DNA of 64,000 bases from Glaciecola sp947496235 (GCF_050306235.1 NZ_JBLWFH010000006.1:62001-126000); one strand, 5' to 3'; shown: positions 8,017 through 17,176, counted from the first letter of the stretch. Notes: generated by a model not told the origin, from the sequence alone. Translations and numbers: made by a program.

Positions 8017-8862
8017 ATGAATGTAATTAATCAGGTGAATGTGGGTGACATTGAGGTTAGCAATCAGGCACCTTTTGTATTATTCGGCGGCATGAACGTG
8101 CTTGAATCAAGAGACTTGGCAATGAGGATTGCGGAAACCTACGTAGAGGCGACGCAAAAACTCAAGATTCCTTATATTTTTAAAGCATCTTTTGACAAAG
8201 CCAACCGCTCAAGTATGTACTCTTATCGAGGTCCAGGCATGGACGAGGGGTTAAAGATCTTCGAAGAGATCAAAAAAACCTTTAATATTCCATGCATTAC
8301 CGATGTACATGAACCTTATCAGGCACAACCTGTGTCTGAAGTGGTTGATGTAATACAACTACCAGCATTTTTGGCTAGACAGACGGATTTAGTCGTCGCT
8401 ATGGGGAAAACTAACGCCTGTATTAATGTTAAAAAGCCACAGTTCTTGGCTCCCCATGAAATGGCGCACATCATTAAAAAGTTCGACGAAGCCGGCAATA
8501 ATAAAATTATGCTTTGTGAGCGGGGAAGTTGCTTCGGTTATAACAATCTAGTCGTCGATATGTTGGGTATGGATGAGATGAAATCCATGGCACCGGTAAT
8601 TTTTGATGCTACTCATGCGTTACAAAAACCCGGTGGTCGCAGTGATTCCGCTGATGGTCGTCGTAGACAGGCTGCTGAGCTTGCTCGAAGCGGCATGGCA
8701 TTGGGTATTGCGGGATTATTTATCGAAGCGCACCCTGATCCTGAACAGGCCAAATGTGATGGTCCATGTGCCTTACCTTTGGATAAACTCAGCGCCTATC
8801 TTACGCAAATGAAGGCAATTGATGAGTTAGTTAAATCATTTGCGCCATTGAATATTCAATAA
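8017..8862 (+). CDS. kdsA: 3-deoxy-D-manno-octulosonate 8-phosphate synthase
   Basis: Condenses PEP with arabinose 5-phosphate to make KDO-8-P for the lipopolysaccharide inner core. 281 residues. Recognisable blocks are FKASFDKANRSS, the GPGMDEGL loop, DVHEP, LPAFLARQTDL, the KPQFLAPHEM segment, and DATHALQKPGG with the following R-rich loop. A Cys-containing metal site is not evident at the N-terminus, so it is probably the metal-independent enterobacterial type. Last gene of the hemA operon; it converges on the cyclase gene with nine bases between. Confidence 0.97.
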   Translation: MNVINQVNVGDIEVSNQAPFVLFGGMNVLESRDLAMRIAETYVEATQKLKIPYIFKASFDKANRSSMYSYRGPGMDEGLKIFEEIKKTFNIPCITDVHEPYQAQPVSEVVDVIQLPAFLARQTDLVVAMGKTNACINVKKPQFLAPHEMAHIIKKFDEAGNNKIMLCERGSCFGYNNLVVDMLGMDEMKSMAPVIFDATHALQKPGGRSDSADGRRRQAAELARSGMALGIAGLFIEAHPDPEQAKCDGPCALPLDKLSAYLTQMKAIDELVKSFAPLNIQ

Positions 8863-8871
8863 GGTGCAACC

Positions 8872-10056
8872 TCATAAAGCAGTTGGTTGCAGTATTTTAT
8901 AATAATTACAGTCCCCAAGACCTTTGAGTTCTGAACGTTGTTTTTCTGAACGCGAAATATGTTGGGGACATAACTTTTCCGTAAATTCATCCATTATTAT
9001 TTCATTTTCATGAGCTAAGCTTTCTAGCCGAGCAGCTCTTACAACAGTTTCTCCCCAGATATCGAAACTAGGTTGTTCGCTGGATGTAAAGTTCGCATAC
9101 ACTATACCTGTGGCGATTCCGCAGCGTGCATTCAGCTTTGGTATATGTTTGTTATTTTTGCACTTTAGCGTCAAGGCTTTAGATAGAGACAGCGCATTAT
9201 TTGCGATTTTTCTGGGATTATTGACAATATCAGTTAGACCGACGACACAAAGTAGTTGGTCACCATTGGTTTTAACTCTATAAGCGTTTGAGTTTTGTAT
9301 TATTGCATCTAATTCACTAAACAAATGATGCAGTTTCATATAAGCATTTTGTTCTCCCATGGCTTTAAACTTCATTGTGGAGTTTATAAAGTCGAGGCTA
9401 ATCACGGTACAAAAACGACTCTCTAGCACTGGAGACTGTTTACTGGTGGAACTCAACATAGGTAAAAATTCTTTTGGTAACAACTTGTCTATCAAATTAG
9501 ATTGTTGTTGGTTCTCACCGGTTACCTTTTGCCAAAGAATGTTCATTTTTGTTCTAATAACCATGGCACAACTTAAGCAAGCTAACATCAATATCAGGTT
9601 ATTAACGGCTAGCACACCTGAATTTATGGAGTCGTTTAGATAAAAAATGACAAAACAGCAATAAGGCAGCAAAAGCGTTATCACTAAAAAACGAAATCCA
9701 ACTCTACTTGCTGCAGGCGTAATAGCACTTAGCACACATAGTGCAACCAGCAGGAAATAGTGAAGCCCCATGTTAGTTTGCCAAATCAAGCAAGCTACTG
9801 AGATATAACTGGAAAACGCCGTAAAAAGTAAAAACCTGCCGATATTCTCTTTACGATGGGACAGTAAAAAATAGCAAATAGTGAATAGAATTAAGTGGAA
9901 CAGGGTATTGATCAAATGCCAGTGCAATTGTGCCGAAAATAAATATTTTATTGATTGAAGCACAATAATAGCAATCATAACCAAGGTTACTTTGCTAAGT
10001 ACTTGTTGTTGCGAAAATGTCTGTTTTGATTCTAGGGTAAAACGAGAAAACGCCAT
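8872..10056 (-). CDS. Membrane-bound class III adenylate/guanylate cyclase
   Basis: 394 residues. About six membrane segments fill residues 22-168, then a short linker leads to a class III catalytic domain (about 213-390). Metal-binding aspartates are Asp222 (in SLDFINST) and Asp266 (in TNGDQ). FDIWGETVVRAARLES (331-346) is the signature helix with the transition-state Arg343. The usual Asn before it (GxxVNxAAR) is Val339, which may lower activity or alter the product. It probably makes cAMP or cGMP at the inner membrane; the input is unknown. It follows purB by 42 bases. The start codon lies inside a hairpin (10051-10087). Confidence 0.88.
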   Translation of the reverse strand: MAFSRFTLESKQTFSQQQVLSKVTLVMIAIIVLQSIKYLFSAQLHWHLINTLFHLILFTICYFLLSHRKENIGRFLLFTAFSSYISVACLIWQTNMGLHYFLLVALCVLSAITPAASRVGFRFLVITLLLPYCCFVIFYLNDSINSGVLAVNNLILMLACLSCAMVIRTKMNILWQKVTGENQQQSNLIDKLLPKEFLPMLSSTSKQSPVLESRFCTVISLDFINSTMKFKAMGEQNAYMKLHHLFSELDAIIQNSNAYRVKTNGDQLLCVVGLTDIVNNPRKIANNALSLSKALTLKCKNNKHIPKLNARCGIATGIVYANFTSSEQPSFDIWGETVVRAARLESLAHENEIIMDEFTEKLCPQHISRSEKQRSELKGLGDCNYYKILQPTAL

Positions 10057-10087
10057 ATGTTTGTCTTCCTTGACCTTTCATATGGCG
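10051..10087 (-). promoter_or_regulatory. Hairpin containing the cyclase start codon
   Basis: Perfect 9-bp inverted repeat CGCCATATG/CATATGGCG with a 19-base spacer. On the minus strand the downstream arm contains the cyclase ATG (10056-10054), while an AAGGAAG ribosome binding site is in the loop. The RNA could hide the start codon. Seen in the sequence; the regulatory role is inferred. Confidence 0.5.
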
Positions 10088-10098
10088 ACTATTTTGGC

Positions 10099-11481
10099 TT
10101 ATTTAAGCTGGTCTTCCAACTGATCTACTAGCCTGATTGCATCACCAATGTAGCTGGCCGGGCTCAGAGACTTTAAGCTGTTTTTAGCTGGTTCTGGCAT
10201 TTCTAGGTTATCGATGAATTCACCGATCGCCTGAGCATTGACTTTTTTACCACGAGTAAGCTCTTTAAGCTTTTCATAGGGCTTTTCTATGCCATAGCGA
10301 CGCATTACCGTTTGTATAGGTTCAGCTAAAAGTTCCCAATTTGCATCTAGCTCATTGGCTAAGCTTTGCTCATTCACTTCTAACTTGCTAATACCTTTTA
10401 AGGTCGCCTGATAGGCGATTAACGAGTAACCTAAACCAACGCCAAGGTTTCTAAGTACAGTAGAATCTGTTAAATCTCGCTGCCAGCGACTTACCGGCAG
10501 TTTTGCACTTAGGTGCGAAAGAATCGCGTTCGCAATACCTAAGTTGCCTTCAGAGTTTTCAAAATCAATAGGGTTTACTTTGTGCGGCATGGTTGAAGAA
10601 CCAATTTCCCCGGCGATTGTTTTCTGCTTGAAATGACCTAATGCAATATATCCCCAAACATCACGGTCAAAATCGATAATAATAGTATTGAAACGAGCAA
10701 TGGCATCATACAATTCTGCGATATAATCGTGAGGCTCAATTTGTGTTGTGAAAGGGTTGTGAGTTAATCCTAAAGAGCTGACAAATTGTGCTGAAAACTC
10801 ATGCCAATCTACATCTGGATAAGCACTTAAATGAGCATTGTAGTTACCAACAGCGCCATTGATTTTGCCTAATATTTCCACTGATTTAATTTGCTTGAGT
10901 TGCTTGTGCAATCGTACCGCAACATTCGCCATTTCCTTACCCATTGTCGATGGAGAAGCCGGTTGACCGTGAGTACGAGACATCATAGGGATATCACGGT
11001 ATTGTTTTGCTAGTTTAGCTATGGCATCAATAATGGCTTGGCATTGTGGCACTAAAACTTGCTGTAGACCATTGGTTAGCATTAACGCGTGGGATAAGTT
11101 ATTAATATCTTCAGAGGTACAAGCAAAGTGAATAAACTCAGATACTTGTGCTAATTCATCCAGCGCTTCCACTTTTTCTTTTAAAAAGTACTCAACCGCT
11201 TTTACGTCATGATTGGTTGTACTTTCAATATCTTTAATACGTTGAGCATCAACTTCGTTAAAGTCAGCAACTATGTTATTTAAAAGTTTATTAGCTTGCT
11301 CACTTAACGCTGGTACTTCATTGATAGCATCAAGGGCAGCAAGGGCCTGAAGCCATCTTACTTCAACTTCAACTCTATACTTGATTAAACCAAACTCACT
11401 AAAAAATTCGCGCAAGTCGCTCGTTTTGCTGCCATATCGACCATCTACTGGAGACAGCGCCGTTAAACTAGATAAATTCAT
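10099..11481 (-). CDS. purB: Adenylosuccinate lyase
   Basis: Acts twice in purine synthesis: SAICAR to AICAR and adenylosuccinate to AMP, releasing fumarate. 460 residues (E. coli 456). The fumarase/lyase signature GSSTMPHKVNPIDFEN carries the catalytic Ser in a mobile loop, and RTHGQPASPSTMGKE carries the conserved His. Order mnmA-hflD-purB matches E. coli; 15 bases separate it from hflD, so it is probably in that operon. Confidence 0.97.
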   Translation of the reverse strand: MNLSSLTALSPVDGRYGSKTSDLREFFSEFGLIKYRVEVEVRWLQALAALDAINEVPALSEQANKLLNNIVADFNEVDAQRIKDIESTTNHDVKAVEYFLKEKVEALDELAQVSEFIHFACTSEDINNLSHALMLTNGLQQVLVPQCQAIIDAIAKLAKQYRDIPMMSRTHGQPASPSTMGKEMANVAVRLHKQLKQIKSVEILGKINGAVGNYNAHLSAYPDVDWHEFSAQFVSSLGLTHNPFTTQIEPHDYIAELYDAIARFNTIIIDFDRDVWGYIALGHFKQKTIAGEIGSSTMPHKVNPIDFENSEGNLGIANAILSHLSAKLPVSRWQRDLTDSTVLRNLGVGLGYSLIAYQATLKGISKLEVNEQSLANELDANWELLAEPIQTVMRRYGIEKPYEKLKELTRGKKVNAQAIGEFIDNLEMPEPAKNSLKSLSPASYIGDAIRLVDQLEDQLK

Positions 11482-11496
11482 CGTAAATCCTGCTCA

Positions 11497-12123
11497 TTAA
11501 CTCATTAGTCTCAGGGCTTGTTTTGCCGCCAATACTATTTTTTTTCGTGAAAACAATATTTGTCGTCGTTGACCACCTAATTGGCGCCACAACACCGCTG
11601 ACCGTACACCTGCAAGCAGTAGGGTACGGACCTTTTTTTGATTAACTTCCAAACTTAGATATTGATGATTTCCTGCCACTTGAATTTTAGGGGCCAAGGG
11701 GCTCACTAAATCACTGTAAATGCTGGCCAGTGAGGTCAATATTTGTTGATGTTCAAATTCTACATGGGCAAGTTGTCGCTGCACATGTGACACCCGTTGG
11801 GCGAGCTCATCCATCACCTTTGGATTTTTTGCCAGTTTGCGCTCTAAACTCAAAATTGACGCAACGTAACGAGTAATTTCAGCGTCCTTTTGTACACTTG
11901 AATTATCTAATTGGGCGACCAATGTGGTGAAACCGATGCGTAAATTTGAAAGTTTGCCGTACACTTGTTGCGTATTTTCAGGGGAAGTCACTAATATACT
12001 TGATAAAGAAGCTTCAAAAGCGGCTTCATCAGCATTTCCTAATCTTGATATAGACTTGACCAGTGCTGCCGCTTGACATACACCCGCTAATGCAATTTGT
12101 GTTTCGATTTGTTTGGTTATCAT
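11497..12123 (-). CDS. hflD: High-frequency lysogenization protein HflD homologue
   Basis: 208 residues, helical, with no signal peptide. Matches the HflD family: an N-terminal TKQIETQIALAGVCQAAALV block, the YGKLSNLRIGFTTLV segment and the IQVAG..YL region near 150-165. In E. coli HflD is a peripheral membrane protein that influences lambda lysogenisation; its housekeeping role is unclear. The ATG overlaps the mnmA stop by one base (TGATG), and purB follows. Both point to coupled expression. Confidence 0.93.
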   Translation of the reverse strand: MITKQIETQIALAGVCQAAALVKSISRLGNADEAAFEASLSSILVTSPENTQQVYGKLSNLRIGFTTLVAQLDNSSVQKDAEITRYVASILSLERKLAKNPKVMDELAQRVSHVQRQLAHVEFEHQQILTSLASIYSDLVSPLAPKIQVAGNHQYLSLEVNQKKVRTLLLAGVRSAVLWRQLGGQRRQILFSRKKIVLAAKQALRLMS

Positions 12124-13304
12124 CAGGCGTTTTGTGACTCAAGATTATTTTTTGATGTTGTTGCAGTAACAAAACTGTCCCCTTGCTGATAGGCATCGAT
12201 AATGCCGCCACCAAGACAAACTTGATCTGCGTAAAATACTGCTGACTGTCCAGGCGTTACAGCTTTTTGTGGGGTATCGAAAATAACTTTCACTTTATCT
12301 TCTTTTAAAGGCACAATTTGACAATCTATATCTTGTTGACGATAGCGTGTTTTCACCGTAGCTCTAATGGTTTCGGTTAAAGGTAAGCGGTCAACCCAAT
12401 GCAATTGTGACGCAATTAACCCTCTGGAGAATAAAGCAGGATGATTTGCCCCTTGAGCGACAATCAATACATTTCGTTCTACGTCTTTACCCACAACATA
12501 CCAAGGTTCATCGCCATAATCTTTGGTACCGCCGATGAGTAATCCTTTGCGTTGGCCTAGTGTGTGATACATCAGGCCATCATGTTTACCAATGGCTTGT
12601 CCATCTACGGTTTCAATCACACCAGGTTGAGCAGGTAAGTATTGAGATAAAAAGTCTTTAAATTTGCGTTCCCCAATAAAACAGATACCTGTACTGTCTT
12701 TTTTATTATGGGTAATTAAATCATGCTCTTCCGCTATACGGCGTACTTCGGGCTTTTCTAAATGCCCAACTGGGAATAGGGTTTTTTCAACTTGTTCGTG
12801 GCTTAGGGTGTAAAGAAAGTAACTTTGATCTTTGTTGTTATCTAAGCCTCTAATCATTTGCCACTTGCCATCAGTAAAACGTTTCTGCACATAGTGGCCA
12901 GTAGCAATGTAATCTGCTCCCAAGTCTTCCGCTGCATATTCTAAAAACGCTTTAAACTTGATTTCTTTGTTACACATGATGTCAGGATTAGGTGTTCTAC
13001 CTGCTTTATACTCTTCTAAAAAGTATTCAAACACATTGTCCCAGTATTCTGCGGCAAAGTTTATTCTGTGTAGTTTTATGCCAAGCTTGTCCGCAACATT
13101 TTGCGCATCAGCAAGATCTTCCGCCGCAGCGCAATATTCGTCATTGTCGTCTTCTTCCCAGTTTTTCATAAACAAGCCTTCGACCTGATAGCCTTGCTGT
13201 TGCAATAGTAAGGCTGAAACAGATGAATCTACACCACCAGACATACCAATAATGACTTTGGTGTCTTGTGGCGATTTATTTGTAGCAGTTAATGGCAATG
13301 TCAT
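12123..13304 (-). CDS. mnmA: tRNA-specific 2-thiouridylase MnmA
   Basis: Adds sulphur to U34 of tRNA-Lys, -Glu and -Gln. 393 residues, including about 14 non-conserved N-terminal residues. The PP-loop is SGGVDSS (about 22-28). The two catalytic cysteines are in NPDIMCNKEIKF and STGICFIGERKF, and the GQRKGLLIGG segment and C-terminal beta-barrel are present. A shorter start further in is possible but there is no better ATG. Head of the mnmA-hflD-purB unit. Confidence 0.96.
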   Translation of the reverse strand: MTLPLTATNKSPQDTKVIIGMSGGVDSSVSALLLQQQGYQVEGLFMKNWEEDDNDEYCAAAEDLADAQNVADKLGIKLHRINFAAEYWDNVFEYFLEEYKAGRTPNPDIMCNKEIKFKAFLEYAAEDLGADYIATGHYVQKRFTDGKWQMIRGLDNNKDQSYFLYTLSHEQVEKTLFPVGHLEKPEVRRIAEEHDLITHNKKDSTGICFIGERKFKDFLSQYLPAQPGVIETVDGQAIGKHDGLMYHTLGQRKGLLIGGTKDYGDEPWYVVGKDVERNVLIVAQGANHPALFSRGLIASQLHWVDRLPLTETIRATVKTRYRQQDIDCQIVPLKEDKVKVIFDTPQKAVTPGQSAVFYADQVCLGGGIIDAYQQGDSFVTATTSKNNLESQNA

Positions 13305-13393
13305 AGAAAGTTGAGCGCAAAATTATCCAGTTAAAAAATGAGCGCGGAGTATATCAGATATTGCCTTGGGTGGGTATAACAAAGGGGAGTAAA

Positions 13394-13930
13394 TTAGAGT
13401 AAAATATACTCACCATTTGCAATGCCATCTATGGTCCAGCTTCCTACACGATAGCGAATGAGTCGCAGGGTAGGGTGACCAATGTGTGCTGTCATTCTTC
13501 TCACTTGTCTATTACGTCCTTCGATTATAGTAATCGCTAGCCATGTGGTTGGAATATGGCGCCGTTCACGTATTGGTGGGACTCGTGGCCAGAGTTGATT
13601 TGGTTCGGGTATTATCTTTACTTTTGCAGGTAGCGTCATACCATCTTTTAGCTCAACTCCCTTTTTTAGTGCATTTATAGCATCATTTGAGGGCTCTCCC
13701 TCAACTTGAACCCAATATGTTTTGCTAGTTTTCTTTTTTGGGTTAGTTAATTGATGCGCCAATTTACCATCATTGGTCAAAACTAATAAACCTTCGCTGT
13801 CTTGGTCTAGACGACCTGCAGGGTAAATATTTGGAATATCTATGAAATCTTTTAATGTGGTGCGATTGTCATTGTCGGTAAACTGAGAAAGCACCATATA
13901 AGGCTTATTAAATAATAGTATCTGTCTGAT
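13394..13930 (-). CDS. rluE: 23S rRNA pseudouridine synthase E, start codon unclear
   Basis: Makes pseudouridine 2457 in 23S rRNA. The catalytic Asp is in PAGRLDQDSEGLLVLTNDG; the C-terminal RERRHIPTTWLAITIIEGRNRQVRRMTAHIGHPTLRLIR segment closely parallels E. coli RluE. The only in-frame ATG (13897) falls inside the conserved LLFNKPYMVLSQFTD block and would remove NKPY. Homology continues upstream in frame through ILLFNKPY, but no ATG, GTG or TTG occurs before the upstream TAG. The end given here is the ATC at 13930, where a family-typical N-terminus would begin; ATT at 13936 is another candidate. Either a rare start codon is used, or one base is inserted or deleted in the gene or the assembly. 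Confidence 0.75.
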   Translation of the reverse strand: MRQILLFNKPYMVLSQFTDNDNRTTLKDFIDIPNIYPAGRLDQDSEGLLVLTNDGKLAHQLTNPKKKTSKTYWVQVEGEPSNDAINALKKGVELKDGMTLPAKVKIIPEPNQLWPRVPPIRERRHIPTTWLAITIIEGRNRQVRRMTAHIGHPTLRLIRYRVGSWTIDGIANGEYILL

Positions 13931-14040
13931 AACAATTTTCCATAAATAATGAACAAAGATAAACAGGTTCTAAGCAATACATAGTATACCCATTGCATTT
14001 TTTGCTAGGAATCCACTGGGGATAAAATTTGAACATTAAA

Positions 14041-14066
14041 AAAGCAGACGAAGCGTCTGCTTTTTT
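14041..14066. terminator. Terminator downstream of cspD
   Basis: GCAGACG (14044-14050) pairs with CGTCTGC (14054-14060) across a 3-base loop, flanked by an A-run and a T-run, so it can act on both strands. It serves cspD on the minus strand. Confidence 0.85.
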
Positions 14067-14101
14067 AACATAACTGAACCTAAGATTATGTTTGTAGGAA
14101 A

Positions 14102-14326
14102 CTAACGGGATTGTTCCTCGTCTTGTACCAAATCTATATTTTCAGCATGAAGACCTTTCGGTCCTTGCTCGACTTCAAACGTTACCGTCTGTCCAGCTTT
14201 AAGTGAACGATAGCCGTCCATATTTATAGTGGAGTAATGTGCAAAGATATCTTCGCCACCATCTTCCGGAACAATAAAGCCAAATCCCTTCGCATTATTA
14301 AACCACTTTACTTTTCCAACTGCCAT
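14102..14326 (-). CDS. cspD: Cold-shock domain protein, CspD type
   Basis: 74 residues, a single OB-fold cold-shock domain. RNP1-like KGFGFI and RNP2-like DIFAHYS are visible. The divergent position next to clpS-clpA is that of E. coli CspD, a replication inhibitor of stationary phase, and the C-terminal tail after GLHAENIDLV is short as in CspD. The 240-base gap to clpS should hold both promoters. AGGAAG precedes the ATG. Confidence 0.92.
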   Translation of the reverse strand: MAVGKVKWFNNAKGFGFIVPEDGGEDIFAHYSTINMDGYRSLKAGQTVTFEVEQGPKGLHAENIDLVQDEEQSR

Positions 14327-14566
14327 GCTACAACTTCCTAATCATATTCCTTGAAAACTTTTGATCTTGTCTCCACTATGTATACTACGAAGTACTACAA
14401 AATCATTCCTTACTAGTGTTGACTAAAGTGACTCACACCTAAAAAGCATCACGCCAGAGTAATGTTGGTAGGGTATGGTCGATTTGTCAAGTAAATAAAA
14501 CAAAGATACTACCAGTTTACTAAGTAAAATAGATTGCGTTAATTAGAGATAGCCGTAATATAAACT

Positions 14567-14890
14567 ATGAGCAAAGACAATATATTAAGCACTGATGGCG
14601 ACAAACTGCTGGAAAAACAGCAGCAGAAAACTCAGCCGCCGCCGATGTATAAAGTAATACTGAATAACGACGACTACACACCGATGGACTTTGTTATCGA
14701 AGTGTTGATGACCTTCTTTTCAATGGATGCTGAGAAAGCAAATCAACTCATGTTAACAGTCCATTATCACGGAAAAGCGGTTTGTGGCATATATACTGCA
14801 GAGATAGCAGAAACCAAAGTAATGCAGGTTAACCAATATTCTCGTAAACATCAGCATCCGCTAATGTGTACAATGGAACCGGCGCAATAA
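14567..14890 (+). CDS. clpS: ClpS, adaptor of ClpAP for N-degron substrates
   Basis: 107 residues. A disordered, Gln-rich N-terminus (to about 27) is followed by the ClpS core: VILNNDDYTPMDFV forms the N-end-rule pocket, and VHYHGKAVCGIYTAEIAE is the conserved second block. It delivers proteins with N-terminal Leu, Phe, Tyr or Trp to ClpA. It lies nine bases upstream of clpA. Bpt and Aat, which create such N-degrons, are encoded nearby at 17555-18963. Confidence 0.97.
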   Translation: MSKDNILSTDGDKLLEKQQQKTQPPPMYKVILNNDDYTPMDFVIEVLMTFFSMDAEKANQLMLTVHYHGKAVCGIYTAEIAETKVMQVNQYSRKHQHPLMCTMEPAQ

Positions 14891-14899
14891 GGGGATTTT

Positions 14900-17176
14900 A
14901 TGCTAAATAAAGATTTAGAACAGACCTTAAATGAAGCATTTGTTTATGCGCGTCAGCACAAGCATGAATTTATGACTGTTGAGCATTTATTGCTAATGCT
15001 ACTGGATAATCCAGCAGCAAGCGAAGCCCTCAAGGCTTGTGGTGCTAAGGTTGAAACGTTAAGAACAGAACTAACAGAATTCGTCAATGAAACTACGCCT
15101 CTATTGTCAGAAGAAGATGATGTGGAACGGGAAACTCAACCCACATTAGGTTTTCAACGCGTCCTTCAGCGTGCTGTTTTTCACGTACAGTCTTCAGGAA
15201 AAGGTGAAGTTACTGGTGCCAACGTTTTGGTGGCCATTTTCAGTGAACAAGAGTCTCAAGCGGTTTACATATTGAAAAAAGCCGATGTTACCCGCTTAGA
15301 TGTGGTGAATTTTATTTCACACGGTGTGACTAAAAACGACGACGCAGATGATGGTGGTCACGATGAGCTGCATGAAGAAAGTGCAGAAGGTGATGAAAAT
15401 CAGTCAATGCTGTCAAAATATGCCACCAACCTAAATTTTGCCGTGAAAGAAGGCAAAATTGATCCTTTAATCGGTCGCGATGGTGAAGTTGAACGATGTA
15501 TTCAAATATTATGTAGACGTCGTAAAAATAATCCGTTGTTAGTTGGAGAAGCGGGTGTTGGTAAAACGGCAATTGCTGAAGGCCTAGCCTATCGCATTGT
15601 GAATCAAGATGTACCCGAAGTTATCTCTGAGAGCACTATCTACTCGTTAGATCTAGGAAGTTTGTTAGCTGGAACTAAATATCGAGGCGACTTTGAAAAA
15701 CGTCTGAAAGGCATTTTAAAAGAGCTGACGCAAGATAAACACGCCATTATGTTTATCGATGAAATTCATACTATTATAGGCGCAGGTGCTGCATCTGGCG
15801 GCGTTATGGATGCCTCTAACTTACTCAAACCAAAATTGAGTAGTGGGGAGTTACGCTGCATAGGTTCAACGACTTATCAAGAATACCAAGGTATTTTCGA
15901 GAAAGATCGTGCCCTAGCAAGACGATTCCAAAAAATTGATGTCATTGAACCTAGTGTCGATGATACAACGAAAATTTTGATGGGATTAAAATCCCGTTAT
16001 GAAGAACACCATAGCGTCAGATTTACCCAGAAAGCTATAGCAGCTGCGGCAGAATTGTCAGCTAAATACATCAATGAGCGTCAATTACCTGACAAGGCCA
16101 TAGATGTAATAGACGAAGCTGGTGCGAGACAGCGTCTGTTGCCAGAATCCAAACGTAAAAAAACAATTGGTGTTTCTGATATTGAGCAAATCGTATCAAA
16201 AATTGCAAGGATTCCAGAAAAGTCAGTTTCTGCGTCGGATAAAGATATCTTAAAGAATCTTGGACGTAACCTGAAAATGGTGGTCTTTGGTCAAGATGAA
16301 GCAATTGATAAGCTAAACGAGTCGATTCAGTTGTCTCGCTCTGGTTTAGGTAACGAAGGTAAGCCTATTGGTAGTTTCTTGTTTGCTGGTCCAACTGGGG
16401 TTGGTAAAACAGAAGTCACACAGCAATTAGCTAAATTAATGGGTGTAGAACTCGTTAGGTTCGATATGTCTGAATATATGGAGCGTCATTCGGTCAGTCG
16501 TCTAATTGGCGCTCCTCCAGGATATGTGGGTTATGATCAAGGTGGTTTATTAACTGACGCTGTGATTAAGCATCCATATTCAGTGGTGTTATTAGACGAA
16601 ATTGAGAAAGCCCACAGCGATATCTACAACATTTTGTTACAGGTAATGGACCATGGGACATTAACTGATAACAATGGCCGCAAGGTTGACTTCAGAAATG
16701 TTGTCTTGGTAATGACCACTAATGCTGGTGTTCAAGCTACAGTGCGTAAATCTATTGGTTTCAAACAGCAAGACGGTAGTCACGACGCATTGGCTGAAAT
16801 TAATAAAACCTTTACGCCAGAATTTAGAAACCGTTTAGATGCTATCGTTTGGTTTAATCATCTTAACAAAGATGTCATTTTACAGGTTGTTGATAAATTC
16901 ATTATTGAATTACAAGCGCAACTTGACACGAAATCTGTATCACTTGAAGTATCTGATAAGGCTAGGGCTTGGTTAGCAGAGAAAGGATACGACAAGGCTA
17001 TGGGAGCTCGTCCTATGTCTCGTTTAATTCAGGAGCAGTTGAAGAAAGAATTAGCCTCTGAGTTATTGTTTGGTCAATTAACCAAAGGTGGAGAAGTGAA
17101 AGTAGACCTTAAGAAAGATAAACTTTCTTTTGAATACACTCCCATTGAGGCAAGAAAAGAGCAGGAAAAATCCTAA
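14900..17176 (+). CDS. clpA: ATP-dependent Clp protease ATP-binding subunit ClpA
   Basis: Hexameric AAA+ unfoldase that feeds ClpP. 758 residues, as in E. coli. N-domain 1-145, an acidic linker, AAA1 with Walker A GEAGVGKT (about 217), and AAA2 with Walker A GPTGVGKT (about 497). The IGF loop in KSIGFKQQD (about 618) is the ClpP-docking tripeptide (IGL in E. coli). Arginine-finger regions ALARRFQKI and PEFRNRLD are present. Co-transcribed with clpS, with a strong terminator after the stop. Confidence 0.98.
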   Translation: MLNKDLEQTLNEAFVYARQHKHEFMTVEHLLLMLLDNPAASEALKACGAKVETLRTELTEFVNETTPLLSEEDDVERETQPTLGFQRVLQRAVFHVQSSGKGEVTGANVLVAIFSEQESQAVYILKKADVTRLDVVNFISHGVTKNDDADDGGHDELHEESAEGDENQSMLSKYATNLNFAVKEGKIDPLIGRDGEVERCIQILCRRRKNNPLLVGEAGVGKTAIAEGLAYRIVNQDVPEVISESTIYSLDLGSLLAGTKYRGDFEKRLKGILKELTQDKHAIMFIDEIHTIIGAGAASGGVMDASNLLKPKLSSGELRCIGSTTYQEYQGIFEKDRALARRFQKIDVIEPSVDDTTKILMGLKSRYEEHHSVRFTQKAIAAAAELSAKYINERQLPDKAIDVIDEAGARQRLLPESKRKKTIGVSDIEQIVSKIARIPEKSVSASDKDILKNLGRNLKMVVFGQDEAIDKLNESIQLSRSGLGNEGKPIGSFLFAGPTGVGKTEVTQQLAKLMGVELVRFDMSEYMERHSVSRLIGAPPGYVGYDQGGLLTDAVIKHPYSVVLLDEIEKAHSDIYNILLQVMDHGTLTDNNGRKVDFRNVVLVMTTNAGVQATVRKSIGFKQQDGSHDALAEINKTFTPEFRNRLDAIVWFNHLNKDVILQVVDKFIIELQAQLDTKSVSLEVSDKARAWLAEKGYDKAMGARPMSRLIQEQLKKELASELLFGQLTKGGEVKVDLKKDKLSFEYTPIEARKEQEKS

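Noticed and set aside
8865..8891. Inverted repeat TGCAACC/GGTTGCA at the end of kdsA as a terminator
   Set aside because: The T-tract is weak (GTATTTTAT) and the loop overlaps the cyclase stop; not convincing.
10051..10087. CATATG repeat as an insertion-sequence end or attachment site
   Set aside because: Only one pair, no transposase or target duplication nearby; better explained as an RNA hairpin.
13908..13943. 11-codon ORF upstream of rluE as a leader peptide
   Set aside because: No ribosome binding site and no regulatory pattern; kept only as part of the rluE start problem.
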